Shown here: piece by piece, positions 56,151 to 63,944 of the stretch
How positions within the stretch are numbered: position 1 is the stretch's first letter
Layout: each line of letters begins with the position of its first letter
IMG/VR virus record: IMGVR_UViG_3300043607_000039
Coordinates: 29,001 to 93,000 of that record
Reading direction: 5' to 3' (one strand)
Source of the DNA: a virus
DNA: 64,000 bases
Translations under genes and position numbers: made by a program
Notes under the pieces: model-generated
What the model saw: only the letters and a program-made list of their open reading frames with translations
What the model was told of the DNA's origin: nothing
The model's database searches: none

Positions 56151-57182
56151 CTAGTGGGCGGCGAACACGCCGTCCAGCTCGTAGGTCTGGCCGTTGGCCA
56201 GGGCCTTGAACGCCCAGCTGCCGTCGGCCTGACGGTAGATCTTGGCGAACTCGATGGACTGGACCGGGCCAGCGTCCTCGCTGAGGTCGAAACGCAGGAC
56301 CTCGGTCTCGGTGGCCTCGTCCACGAGGCGCACGAAGGCGTTCTCGACCAGGCCGAAGTTCAGGTTGCCCCGGTCCTTGGCCTCGTAGATGGTGACGTAG
56401 ATGCGCAGGTCCACCACCTCGGCCGGAAGCGCAGAAAGGACGACAGAGACCTGCTCGTCGTCTCCGTCGCCCTCGCCTGTGAGGTTGTCGCCGTGGTGGG
56501 TGATGGCACCGGCCGGGCTGGTCTTCCGGTTGAAGAAGATGCGCCAGTCCTCGGAGACAGCTTTGCCGTTGGCATCGCATCCGATGACAACGGCATCCAG
56601 GTCGAACTCAGTGCCGGCGGCAGCACCCTTGCGGGTGTCCCAACCGAGACCAATGGTGATCTTGTCTAAGCCACTGCTGCCAGCGTCGGCAGCAGCCTTG
56701 CCTAAGTCGACCTTCTGGCCCTTGACGGTGCTGATGCTCATGGGAGATCCCTTCTTTGGCTTACTCGTGATGAGGTAGCCACTCGGTGCGGTGGACAGCT
56801 CCTGGCCGATGCCGAGGAGCCAGAGGTAGACCCCAGTGCCTTGCAGGGGGGTCAGCTCGCAACGTTCGTCGACTGACGAAACGTCGCGAGCGTTGATGAG
56901 GCCGGACGGTACCACGGTGCGTCCATTGAACTGCTCGACGAGGTACCAGTCGCCGACGGCCGTGCTCTCGATGCACCGTCCCCATTGGACAATGGTGCGG
57001 GTGGGCACGAACGAGTCGCCGGGGCCGGCCATGAGATGGATGGTGCTGGCCGCGCCGCTGTTGAACAGGAACTTACGGAGGAGGTGCCAGCCCTTGTTCG
57101 AGATCGAGAACGGCCGACTCCAGCTCGCCTCGATGTGAGCGCCGAGGTCAGCGCGAGGCGCAAGGCTCCACCAGGTGGACAC
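56151..57182 (-). CDS. TerD-domain protein fused to an N-terminal domain
   Basis: 343 residues from GTG 57182 with GGAGAGAG upstream. Residues 148-343 are a complete TerD domain (VDLGKAAADAG, ITIGLGWDTR, FDLDAVVIG, HHGDNLTGEGDGDDEQ), with Ca-binding acidic residues. Residues 1-147 are unrecognised. An internal ATG (56741) preceded by AAGAAGGGA could make a stand-alone TerD from the same gene. Confidence 0.85.
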   Translation of the reverse strand: MSTWWSLAPRADLGAHIEASWSRPFSISNKGWHLLRKFLFNSGAASTIHLMAGPGDSFVPTRTIVQWGRCIESTAVGDWYLVEQFNGRTVVPSGLINARDVSSVDERCELTPLQGTGVYLWLLGIGQELSTAPSGYLITSKPKKGSPMSISTVKGQKVDLGKAAADAGSSGLDKITIGLGWDTRKGAAAGTEFDLDAVVIGCDANGKAVSEDWRIFFNRKTSPAGAITHHGDNLTGEGDGDDEQVSVVLSALPAEVVDLRIYVTIYEAKDRGNLNFGLVENAFVRLVDEATETEVLRFDLSEDAGPVQSIEFAKIYRQADGSWAFKALANGQTYELDGVFAAH

Positions 57183-57212
57183 GTAAGCTCTCTCCAGGGC
57201 TTGTGTGGGGTA

Positions 57213-57240
57213 CGGGTACGAGTATGCCTCAGGGCGTCAA
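57213..57240 (-). promoter_or_regulatory. Leftward promoter (copy 11) for the ter cluster
   Basis: Minus strand TTGACG (57235-57240), 16-base spacer, TACCCG (57213-57218) followed by TACCCC. The palindrome is degenerate. Confidence 0.55.
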
Positions 57241-57435
57241 GGTGATGGGCAGATTGGGTCCACATTCGGGTGGCTCCTGGCCCATCTTCTTGTAGAAGCG
57301 CTGTTGCTCCGCGGCCATGACCCTGTCGTACTCCGGGGTGTGGACGAGGCCGCGGGCGACCTCACCGTTGTACACGGCCAACGCCTCGAACTCGTAGATC
57401 ACTTTTCCGCGCCTGTTCAGGTTGAGCCACGGCAT
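57229..57435 (-). CDS. Hypothetical protein
   Basis: 68 residues from ATG 57435 (TGATG overlap). PWLNLNRRGKVIYEFEA start; short basic-acidic helix after. Its 3' end overlaps the ter promoter. Confidence 0.58.
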   Translation of the reverse strand: MPWLNLNRRGKVIYEFEALAVYNGEVARGLVHTPEYDRVMAAEQQRFYKKMGQEPPECGPNLPITLTP

Positions 57436-57842
57436 CAGTTTGCCTCCTCCGAGATGAAATCGATCATCAGGGACAACACCCGATCCTCGGTGAGGGTGTA
57501 CTTCCAGGCTGCGGTGAGGACGTCGTAGTCCACGCCCTCCAGGTCCACGATCTTTCCGACGTTGCAGCCGCAGCCGCAGATCGCCACGAACCCATGCTCC
57601 AAGGCCCACTCCTTCCAGCCCGGCTGGTTCTCCCCCTTCACTACCCAGCCAGCCCTGTTCATGGCGAGCGGGAAGTGGCCAAAGCCCGAGGCCTGAGAAA
57701 GGGTGCAGGCATAAGGACTAGCCATGTCCAATGTGGACATCTGGATACGGTTGACGTCGAACCCCAGCTCAGTCCCGGGTCCCTTGAGCCAGGCCAATCC
57801 TCGTAGCGCCCGCTCGTGGGCGACCTGCTTAACCGACGTCAT
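57435..57842 (-). CDS. GPxxGL/CVLGQ paralog 1
   Basis: 135 residues. Shares with four genes to the right: GLAWLKGPGTELGFDVNRI, a Ser/Met patch, CTLSQ in place of CVLGQ, then WALEHGF. Two extra Cys (CGCGC) after. Probable new small family; role unknown. Confidence 0.68.
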   Translation of the reverse strand: MTSVKQVAHERALRGLAWLKGPGTELGFDVNRIQMSTLDMASPYACTLSQASGFGHFPLAMNRAGWVVKGENQPGWKEWALEHGFVAICGCGCNVGKIVDLEGVDYDVLTAAWKYTLTEDRVLSLMIDFISEEAN

Positions 57843-58237
57843 GGTGTCTTGGCCTGGAGGGCGGTCCGCTCTTCCTTGACCAGCTCACGCCAGACCTGAT
57901 TCAGGTGGTCTATGCCGATGCCCTCGTCCGGGTCGCTGGTGAAGCCGCGGTCGGCGGCCCACTCCCACCCTTCCATCTGCGCCCTAAATCCGGAACCAAC
58001 GGGGCCCAGGACGGCGCCGAGGGTGGCGTTATACCCATCCATTTCAACACCACTGAGCTGACCCAGCACACACCTGGCGCAACTGTTGATGTTCAGCTGG
58101 GCCAAGTTGACTTTGGCCAGCGGCCGGAGACCGTAGATCGGCCCCGACTCCTGGAGCCAGGCGCGGCCCTTCTCGGCCGCGGTACGGGCCAGGGCCAGTG
58201 ACTCCTCGTTAGTGAAGCCTCGAATCGGACGCATCAC
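57839..58237 (-). CDS. GPxxGL/CVLGQ paralog 2
   Basis: 132 residues. GRAWLQESGPIYGLRPLAKVN, CARCVLGQLSG, WAADRGF, and a C-terminal H-NQVWRELVKEE helix. ATGA overlaps both neighbours, which are paralogs too. Confidence 0.7.
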   Translation of the reverse strand: MMRPIRGFTNEESLALARTAAEKGRAWLQESGPIYGLRPLAKVNLAQLNINSCARCVLGQLSGVEMDGYNATLGAVLGPVGSGFRAQMEGWEWAADRGFTSDPDEGIGIDHLNQVWRELVKEERTALQAKTP

Positions 58238-58641
58238 AACTCACCTCGTTCCTTGAGAATGGCCTCGCGCCAGGCGTGGTCGAGCAGTTCATAGGTCACG
58301 CCCGCGAGGCAGTTGTCGACGAACCCGTGCTCCGCCGCCCAGTTCATGCGCTGCTCATGGGTGGTCGTGTCCAAGCGGCCCTGAAAGATCTTCCTGATAG
58401 CGCTGCCGAACTCATCAAAACCAGTCCCGAGTCCGGCCAGTTGACCCAGGACGCATCTGGTGCAACTGCCCAGTCGCAGTGACTCAATGTCCACTTCAGA
58501 CAGTGGCCGTAGACCGACGGCCGGGCCGGACTCCAGGAGCCACGCAAGCCCCTTCTCGGCGAGCACTCGGGCGGCGTCGAGTCCCTCTCGGTGTCGCTCG
58601 GCCCAGTCAAGTCGCTCTGGGGTGAGGTAGGTATCAGTCAT
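58234..58641 (-). CDS. GPxxGL/CVLGQ paralog 3
   Basis: 135 residues. GLAWLLESGPAVGLRPLSEVD, CTRCVLGQLAG, WAAEHGF, LLDHAWREAI. Closest to paralog 2; the pair looks like a recent duplication. Confidence 0.7.
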   Translation of the reverse strand: MTDTYLTPERLDWAERHREGLDAARVLAEKGLAWLLESGPAVGLRPLSEVDIESLRLGSCTRCVLGQLAGLGTGFDEFGSAIRKIFQGRLDTTTHEQRMNWAAEHGFVDNCLAGVTYELLDHAWREAILKERGEL

Positions 58642-59027
58642 CAGTGCACCTCGTACTGACTGTTGGCAAACTTACGGTTGGCGATGGAGCTGCCGTAGAC
58701 GTTGCTGAGGAACTGTCCCTGCCAGCCCCAGTCGTCCATGACGTATTGGGCGAAGTCTTCCTCCCGGAGGACGATCGTTTCGCCCAAGGCCATTTCGATC
58801 ATTGCGATGGCCCGGTCGTAGTCGGAGGTGTGGTCGCGGGGGACTGGCTTCACGATCCGGATGTCGCGCCGCTTGCCGGCGCGCAGGAGATCGATCTGTG
58901 ACTGAAGTTCCTGCTCCGCTTCAGTCTGGAAGCCGGCGAGCGCCTCTTCGAAGATGGCCCGGTGGTCCTCGCGATTGGCCTGAAGCTTGGTCAGCAGGTC
59001 AGCCTTCAGGACCTCGATCTTTTCCAT
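58641..59027 (-). CDS. Hypothetical protein
   Basis: 128 residues from ATG 59027 with CTGGAGGAGAG upstream. Long N-terminal helix rich in Glu/Lys/Leu, then a YDRAIAMIEMALGETIVL segment. No family. Confidence 0.62.
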   Translation of the reverse strand: MEKIEVLKADLLTKLQANREDHRAIFEEALAGFQTEAEQELQSQIDLLRAGKRRDIRIVKPVPRDHTSDYDRAIAMIEMALGETIVLREEDFAQYVMDDWGWQGQFLSNVYGSSIANRKFANSQYEVH

Positions 59028-59092
59028 GCCGCTCTCCTCCAGGAGATCTTGTACAGGACTCTTGCGCAGGAACCGTTCCACCGGACCCACGG

Positions 59093-59629
59093 TCACGAGG
59101 TCCGGATGTCTCGAACCGTGTTCTGGAACCTCCCAATGGCGTCCATGAGGTTCTTCCTGTGGCACAGGAGAGCGTTTGCCTCCTCCAGGGCCGCATCCCG
59201 CTGGGCCTTCAGTTCCGCGACCTGGGCCCTCAGTTGCTCGTTCTCGACGACCATCGTGGTGGCCGGCAAGAAGCCCTTGGCCTTGCGTAGTTCGTCCATG
59301 GCCCGGTGCAGGTCATCCCTCAGCTCCTGGTTACGCTCCCGGGCGGCGGTCAACGCCTTGGCGTACCTGATCCGCTCCTGGTTCCGGTCGCGGACGGTCT
59401 GCGCCATGACGGTGATCCGGTCCCGTAGGAACTGAGTCTTTGTCGAGTCGTGTTGCTGCTCGGCCTGGTTGTTGTGAAGCAGCTGCCGGAACAGCTTCCA
59501 CGCCAAGTCCTCCCAGGCGTCCCGCTTGCGGGCGAAGTTGGCCGAGGCCATGTACGCGACCTGTGCGCCGGAAACCTGTGCTGTAGCAACGTATCCGTTG
59601 CCCACGTTCTTGAGCTTCAGGATGCGCAT
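59093..59629 (-). CDS. Long coiled-coil protein
   Basis: 178 residues from ATG 59629 with GAGG upstream. A short beta N terminus (RILKLKNVGNGYVATAQVSG), then almost continuous heptads. Possibly a scaffold; unknown function. Confidence 0.65.
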   Translation of the reverse strand: MRILKLKNVGNGYVATAQVSGAQVAYMASANFARKRDAWEDLAWKLFRQLLHNNQAEQQHDSTKTQFLRDRITVMAQTVRDRNQERIRYAKALTAARERNQELRDDLHRAMDELRKAKGFLPATTMVVENEQLRAQVAELKAQRDAALEEANALLCHRKNLMDAIGRFQNTVRDIRTS

Positions 59630-59636
59630 GGGCTCC

Positions 59637-60014
59637 TCAGGCAGCATCGACGGCCTCCTTCTTAGCCTGGTGCTTGGTCAGGACTTCGACCCACTCGGCG
59701 GACAGGTCGTGGAGACTGACGCCCCGTCGGTCAGTCGAGTGGAACACGCTACGGGGACAGACGTTGAACCCGCGCCGAGTGACCCACCAACACTGCATCC
59801 AGTCCGGCCACATACCCACGACGGAGATCAGCGCGAGCTTGAAGTGACCCGCAGGACTGGCCTGACCCAGCACACACATGCTGGAGGAGTTCATGCTCAG
59901 CCGGTTCACGTTGACCCGACTGATGTCGAGACCGTACTTCGGGCCCTTGGCCACCAGCCACTGGTAGCCGCGCTCAACGCGCTTACGGGCAACCTCTTGC
60001 GGATCCTTCATCAC
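59637..60014 (-). CDS. GPxxGL/CVLGQ paralog 4
   Basis: 125 residues. GYQWLVAKGPKYGLDISRVNVN, MCVLGQASPAGHF. The C-terminal half diverges from the others. Confidence 0.68.
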   Translation of the reverse strand: MMKDPQEVARKRVERGYQWLVAKGPKYGLDISRVNVNRLSMNSSSMCVLGQASPAGHFKLALISVVGMWPDWMQCWWVTRRGFNVCPRSVFHSTDRRGVSLHDLSAEWVEVLTKHQAKKEAVDAA

Positions 60015-60049
60015 TGTCTCCAGATGTTGTTGTTGCTACGGCAGGGGAA

Positions 60050-60385
60050 TTATGAAACCAGCAACGCTTCGGCCAGGTCCTGTTGGTCGCGGGCCGCGGT
60101 CAGAACGCGGCGCCACTCATTCGTCAGTGCGGTATCACCACTCGGCCACGAGAAGCCGTGCGAGTCAGCCCAAGCCAGATTCTCGCCAATGACGTTGCGC
60201 ACGATGCGATGGAAGCTGGCGTTCTCGTCGAGGCTGGACAAGGCCAGGACGCAGTCGTAGCTACTGGCCATGTTGAGGGTCTTAGGGTTGACCCGCTCCC
60301 ATTCCAGTCCGAGCGCGGGCCCTTCGGTTTTGAGCCAGGTGAATCCACGTTGGACACATTCCTGGATTGTTGCTTCAGCAATCAT
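60050..60385 (-). CDS. GPxxGL/CVLGQ paralog 5
   Basis: 111 residues. GFTWLKTEGPALGLEWERVNPKTL, then CVLALSS in the Cys position and WADSHGF. Followed by 35 bases before paralog 4. Confidence 0.68.
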   Translation of the reverse strand: MIAEATIQECVQRGFTWLKTEGPALGLEWERVNPKTLNMASSYDCVLALSSLDENASFHRIVRNVIGENLAWADSHGFSWPSGDTALTNEWRRVLTAARDQQDLAEALLVS

Positions 60386-60412
60386 GATGTTGCTCCTTCA
60401 CTCCTCGCACAG

Positions 60413-60985
60413 TCAGTACCTTTCCGGAAGAGGCCCGGTCCAACCCGGCGGAACGTAGAACTCCTTACAGTCGACCTGAAGGGGTTCAGAGCCGGGGATC
60501 AGGTCAACCACCTCGACGGTGGCCTGCTGCTGATCGACCTGCTGCCCCAAGCCGGCCGGGGAGCCATCCTCCAGTTCGCAGTAGATCGTGTCGCCGGCCT
60601 GGAGACGTTCGTTGGAGTCAACGAACAACGTGACCCGGAACAGTAGTGCGACCGGGTACTGGGCGTCCCAGCACAGCGACGGGAAAACGGGCGTCGTCCT
60701 CTCCCGAATCACAGGGTTGATCCCGGAGATTCCGACCCCGAAGCCGGATGCGTCGACTCCGCCGAAGTTCTCTTGACTGGAGCGCGCCGCCAACGTGATG
60801 ACCACGTTCAGGTGCGCGTCCACCTCCTGGCCGAGTCGTTTGCCTACTGCGTCAGCAAGCAAGAAGCGTTCATCGGGCTCACAGGCCACGCCGGCCGGGT
60901 CGTCCTGGACTCGGACCGGAGAGCAGCCTGTGAGCGCGAGCAGTAGCGCGGCCAGCGCCACACCAAGGCGCTTAGTCGAACTCAC
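60413..60985 (-). CDS. Lipoprotein
   Basis: 190 residues. Lipobox ALTGC near 21, then a beta-rich domain with several Cys. Unrelated by eye to the lipoproteins at 17137 and 18809. Overlaps the next upstream gene end by 14 bases. Confidence 0.75.
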   Translation of the reverse strand: MSSTKRLGVALAALLLALTGCSPVRVQDDPAGVACEPDERFLLADAVGKRLGQEVDAHLNVVITLAARSSQENFGGVDASGFGVGISGINPVIRERTTPVFPSLCWDAQYPVALLFRVTLFVDSNERLQAGDTIYCELEDGSPAGLGQQVDQQQATVEVVDLIPGSEPLQVDCKEFYVPPGWTGPLPERY

Positions 60986-61379
60986 TGGAGATCAGTCCCT
61001 TCAGGTGGTTGCGTTCGGCCAGCAGCATCATGAGGTAGCCGGCGGCCTCGCCGACGTCCTCTGGCGTCGGCGGCCAGGACAGGACGAGTCGCTCCATGAG
61101 CGCGGCCACGTCCGCGGTGGGTGGCGAATGGGGCTCGCCGCGGTCAACCGCGACCTGGACGTCGCTCAGCGTCTCCTGGAGCAGGGCCCAGGTCTGGCTG
61201 AACGAAACCAGTTGCACCAGCTTCTCGGGCATCGGGATCAGCTCGATAACCTTCCCCGGCGGTAGCCCGAAGCCGACCCAGGAAGATGCGCCGCGAGGGG
61301 GATGATTGAACCAGTCCTCCTCGGTGACCTCGACCCAGGTTTCGCCGTCCCGACTGAGGAAGTAGCGGCGCTCATTCAT
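60972..61379 (-). CDS. Hypothetical protein with FLS..TWVEV domain
   Basis: 135 residues from ATG 61379, with GGAGGA upstream. Its N terminus RRYFLSRDGETWVEVTEEDW matches the C-terminal part of the next gene, so this is an internal duplication or fused domain. C-terminal half helical. Confidence 0.65.
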   Translation of the reverse strand: MNERRYFLSRDGETWVEVTEEDWFNHPPRGASSWVGFGLPPGKVIELIPMPEKLVQLVSFSQTWALLQETLSDVQVAVDRGEPHSPPTADVAALMERLVLSWPPTPEDVGEAAGYLMMLLAERNHLKGLISSEFD

Positions 61380-62226
61380 CGGAATCCTCCTCGGACAGTC
61401 GGAGGAGGGCACCCTCTGGCTCAGATCCGTCAAACGTCATCCGGCCCTTGATGACTCCGTTACCGAAGCCAGCCGTTGCTAGCTCACCGATCGGGCCATT
61501 GAACCCAGACTGACGTTCGGCACGGATCCACCGGTCCCGGCTGACCTCCACCCACGTCTTGTCGAGGACGGAGAGGAAGAAGCGAGGCCCAGTCCGAACC
61601 GGAGGCTCCTCGACGGAGTCACAGCGGGGCTGGGACTGGAGGGTGTTGTCGTACGCCTCGTTCAGGGCGCGGACCAGCTCGGCCGCCATGCACCGGCACA
61701 GGTGCAGGTCCGAGTCGGTGACGTGTGGGTGCACCATGCCACCGGGTGTCGGGCGGTCGACCCGGTACTCCTCGGCCGGCTCAATGAGGACGCGGCAGCA
61801 CTCGCGCATGGCCGAACTGGACAGGATTACGCGCAACCGGGACCGGCCGATGTCATGGAACTCGGTGAACGTGCGCCCGCGGCCTAGGGGAATGGCATCG
61901 TGAGCCTGGGGGTCGAAGTTGTCACAGGCTCGCTCCACGCCATCGCGCCAGTCGGTGATGACGGGCTGCGCCTTCATCCGGACGTCCACTTGGTTGGCAA
62001 CGTACTCCGAGGGAAACAGCTCCCGGTCCAGGCTGGCCGTCATCATCAGAATGGGCTGGGCGGCATCGTGCTCATGGTTACGCAGACCACCGGGACCAGT
62101 GTGCTCGTGGAAGTGTGCGTCCCAGGCCTGCGGCCCATCGAGTTCGGGTGCGGCCTGGTTCCGGTGCACTTTCAACAAGTGCTGCCGGAGCATGAACAGG
62201 TTGTAAATGTCCTCGGCGTTGCTCAT
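61372..62226 (-). CDS. Two-part hypothetical protein
   Basis: 284 residues from ATG 62226 with GAGGAG upstream. Helical N-terminal region with several His residues (HFHEHTG), a middle region with CCRVLIEPAEEY, then a C-terminal RFFLSVLDKTWVEVSRDRW segment homologous to the N terminus of the gene at 60972. No known function. Confidence 0.62.
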   Translation of the reverse strand: MSNAEDIYNLFMLRQHLLKVHRNQAAPELDGPQAWDAHFHEHTGPGGLRNHEHDAAQPILMMTASLDRELFPSEYVANQVDVRMKAQPVITDWRDGVERACDNFDPQAHDAIPLGRGRTFTEFHDIGRSRLRVILSSSAMRECCRVLIEPAEEYRVDRPTPGGMVHPHVTDSDLHLCRCMAAELVRALNEAYDNTLQSQPRCDSVEEPPVRTGPRFFLSVLDKTWVEVSRDRWIRAERQSGFNGPIGELATAGFGNGVIKGRMTFDGSEPEGALLRLSEEDSDE

Positions 62227-62378
62227 GACATGCTCCTCTGAGACAGCAGCACAAGCAGCTGAGTGAACTTGTGGAAGAGGGTGGAGAGAATATGGAACAG
62301 GGTTAGCTGGGCGAAGGCGAGCAGGAACAACAGGTTCGCCGCCATGAGCATGGTCGGGATGGTGGGCTTGACTCTCAC
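62223..62378 (-). CDS. 51-residue membrane protein
   Basis: GTG 62378 overlaps the previous stop (GTGA). Two hydrophobic stretches (MLMAANLLFLLAFAQLTLF and LLVLLS). ATGA with the next gene. Could be holin-like, but nothing proves it. Confidence 0.58.
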   Translation of the reverse strand: MRVKPTIPTMLMAANLLFLLAFAQLTLFHILSTLFHKFTQLLVLLSQRSMS

Positions 62379-62737
62379 GACGGCTCCCCATCCAGTCGCA
62401 GGGCGACCACGACCTTGGCCAACCACGTCAGCTCCTGGGTTCCCCAGCGCTTGCTGTGTTCGACCGTCACCCCGTTGTCCCGGAGGGTTTCGCGGGCCGC
62501 CGTGTTCGCCTTGCGGTCAGCGTGCTGGGGGAGCGTCTCCATCGAGCCCGGCGCCCCGTCGGAGCGCTCACGGGTGTCCCGCAGGAACCGGCTGATCCGT
62601 CCATTGGTTTCCACGACGGTGATGTGCTTTGGACCAATCACCTTGACCGTGCCAGCGGATGCCCGCTGCCTCATGCCGTACCCGTACAGCACCACGACCT
62701 CGTCACCAACGACAACAGGCCATTCGTCTTCGCTCAT
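62375..62737 (-). CDS. Hypothetical protein
   Basis: 120 residues from ATG 62737. N-terminal small-barrel-like region (VVVGDEVVVLYGYG..SAGTVKVIGPKHITV), then a helical C terminus. Could bind nucleic acid, unproven. Confidence 0.62.
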   Translation of the reverse strand: MSEDEWPVVVGDEVVVLYGYGMRQRASAGTVKVIGPKHITVVETNGRISRFLRDTRERSDGAPGSMETLPQHADRKANTAARETLRDNGVTVEHSKRWGTQELTWLAKVVVALRLDGEPS

Positions 62738-62967
62738 GCTTCCTCCTCGTTCTCTGTTGGGTAGATCTCTTCTCGGCTCAGGTGTCCCCGTCGAACGACG
62801 TCGGGCAGGTGTCCTATGTGCCAGAGCCCCGAGAGTTTGCACTTGTACGCGTGTAGGGACCGGTCGATACGTCTGGCTGCCTTTTTAGCGTTGGCCCGGT
62901 TCATGTAGGAGCGTTTGCCGCATTCACAGGTGACGAAGTACCAGGTTCGGTCTTTTCCTCCCGCCAC
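62734..62967 (-). CDS. Conserved small phage zinc protein
   Basis: 77 residues from GTG 62967. VTCECGKRSYMNRANAKKAARR...YKC..GLWHIGHLP is a frequent small phage family with Cys-His residues. Role unknown. Confidence 0.72.
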   Translation of the reverse strand: MAGGKDRTWYFVTCECGKRSYMNRANAKKAARRIDRSLHAYKCKLSGLWHIGHLPDVVRRGHLSREEIYPTENEEEA

Positions 62968-62971
62968 GGCA

Positions 62972-63370
62972 TCAGTTTCCGGTCTTTGTGTTGAGTGCCA
63001 GGAAGCCGATGATGACGGCCCAAAGGAGTCCGATCAGCACAAGGGAGGTGATGCCCATGGCGCGGTGCGGGTCCATCGGCTCTCTCGGCTCAATGTCCAC
63101 GGCACGTCCTACTGCCCTCGGCTCTTGGTTCGCGGTCAGGTAGTACGCCCGGCGGGGGAGTCGAGGAGTGCCTTCCTCGACCGCGAACACTTCGCCGGCC
63201 CGCTCCAGTTGCACCAGGGCCACATAGATGCGGCCCGAGTTGCCGCCGATGCTGGCCTGGATCTCGGTGCAGTGGCGGTCCCCGCCAGCAACGGCACCCA
63301 GTACGGCCAGGAACCAGCGACGTTCCCGCTGCCCCCGGCGAACCTTGAACCAGCTCACTGGACGCTCCAT
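62972..63370 (-). CDS. PadR-like winged helix fused to a membrane segment
   Basis: 132 residues. N-terminal winged helix (FLAVLGAVAGGDRHCTEIQASIG, IYVALVQLERAGEVFAVEEG) and a C-terminal transmembrane helix (ITSLVLIGLLWAVIIGFLAL). A membrane-tethered regulator is unusual. Overlaps the gene at 63355. Confidence 0.68.
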   Translation of the reverse strand: MERPVSWFKVRRGQRERRWFLAVLGAVAGGDRHCTEIQASIGGNSGRIYVALVQLERAGEVFAVEEGTPRLPRRAYYLTANQEPRAVGRAVDIEPREPMDPHRAMGITSLVLIGLLWAVIIGFLALNTKTGN

Positions 63371-63594
63371 ATCTCCCCGTTGGGACCGAGGCAGTAGTAG
63401 GTCCGGCCGCTGTAGGTGACGAACACATTCACGTGGGCATCAGGGTGGTTGCTGAGGCAGTCCTCAGAGAAGCTGTTCCTCACCGCGGCGTTGCGGGAGT
63501 TCGGGCCCAAGGTCAGCGCAACAACGACCACGATCACGGCCACAATGGCGACCAGTGTGATGATCGGGACTGCGTCCCTCAGCCCGTACCTCAT
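63355..63594 (-). CDS. Membrane protein with exported C terminus
   Basis: 79 residues from ATG 63594 (ATGA overlap). N-terminal hydrophobic helix (VPIITLVAIVAVIVVVVAL) then a small domain with two Cys. Coupled to the winged-helix membrane protein. Confidence 0.62.
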   Translation of the reverse strand: MRYGLRDAVPIITLVAIVAVIVVVVALTLGPNSRNAAVRNSFSEDCLSNHPDAHVNVFVTYSGRTYYCLGPNGEIWSVQ

Positions 63595-63740
63595 GGGCGT
63601 TGTCCGATGAAGCCAGCGATCCAGAACCACACCCGCAGGACCAGTGAGGACTCCGGTGCGTAAGACCGGTGCCGCCCGACGTAGTTCTCCTCCGGTGCGG
63701 TCGGAAACGCCGGCCGGACCAGGCTTACAAGATTCCCCAT
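63591..63740 (-). CDS. 49-residue hypothetical protein
   Basis: ATG 63740 with GAGGTTGAG upstream. Ends in a short hydrophobic stretch (LVLRVWFWIAGFIG). First gene after promoter copy 12. Confidence 0.55.
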   Translation of the reverse strand: MGNLVSLVRPAFPTAPEENYVGRHRSYAPESSLVLRVWFWIAGFIGQRP

Positions 63741-63790
63741 CTCAACCTCACCCCACAGAACCACCAACAAGAACCTCAACCAACCACCCC

Positions 63791-63819
63791 ACGATCCCAC
63801 ACCCCTACATCCGGGTCAA
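63791..63819 (-). promoter_or_regulatory. Leftward promoter with palindromic spacer (copy 12)
   Basis: Minus strand TTGACC (63814-63819), 17-base spacer CGGATGTAGGGGTGTGG, GATCGT (63791-63796). First promoter of the leftward run seen in this window. Confidence 0.7.
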
Positions 63820-63848
63820 GAACCTACCGAAGGCTGGGTTACACCCCT

Positions 63849-63944
63849 AGATGCCAGGGGAAAAGGATCATGGGGGAAGGAGCGGGTGCAAGACCCTACG
63901 TGAAACCAGGGGTCAGGCACCCAGATGCCAGGGGAAGAAGATCA
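63849..63944. repeat. Imperfect direct repeat at the window edge
   Basis: AGATGCCAGGGGAA.A.GATCA occurs at 63849-63870 and 63923-63944 with two differences. The stretch 63820-64000 holds no supported gene. Confidence 0.45.
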
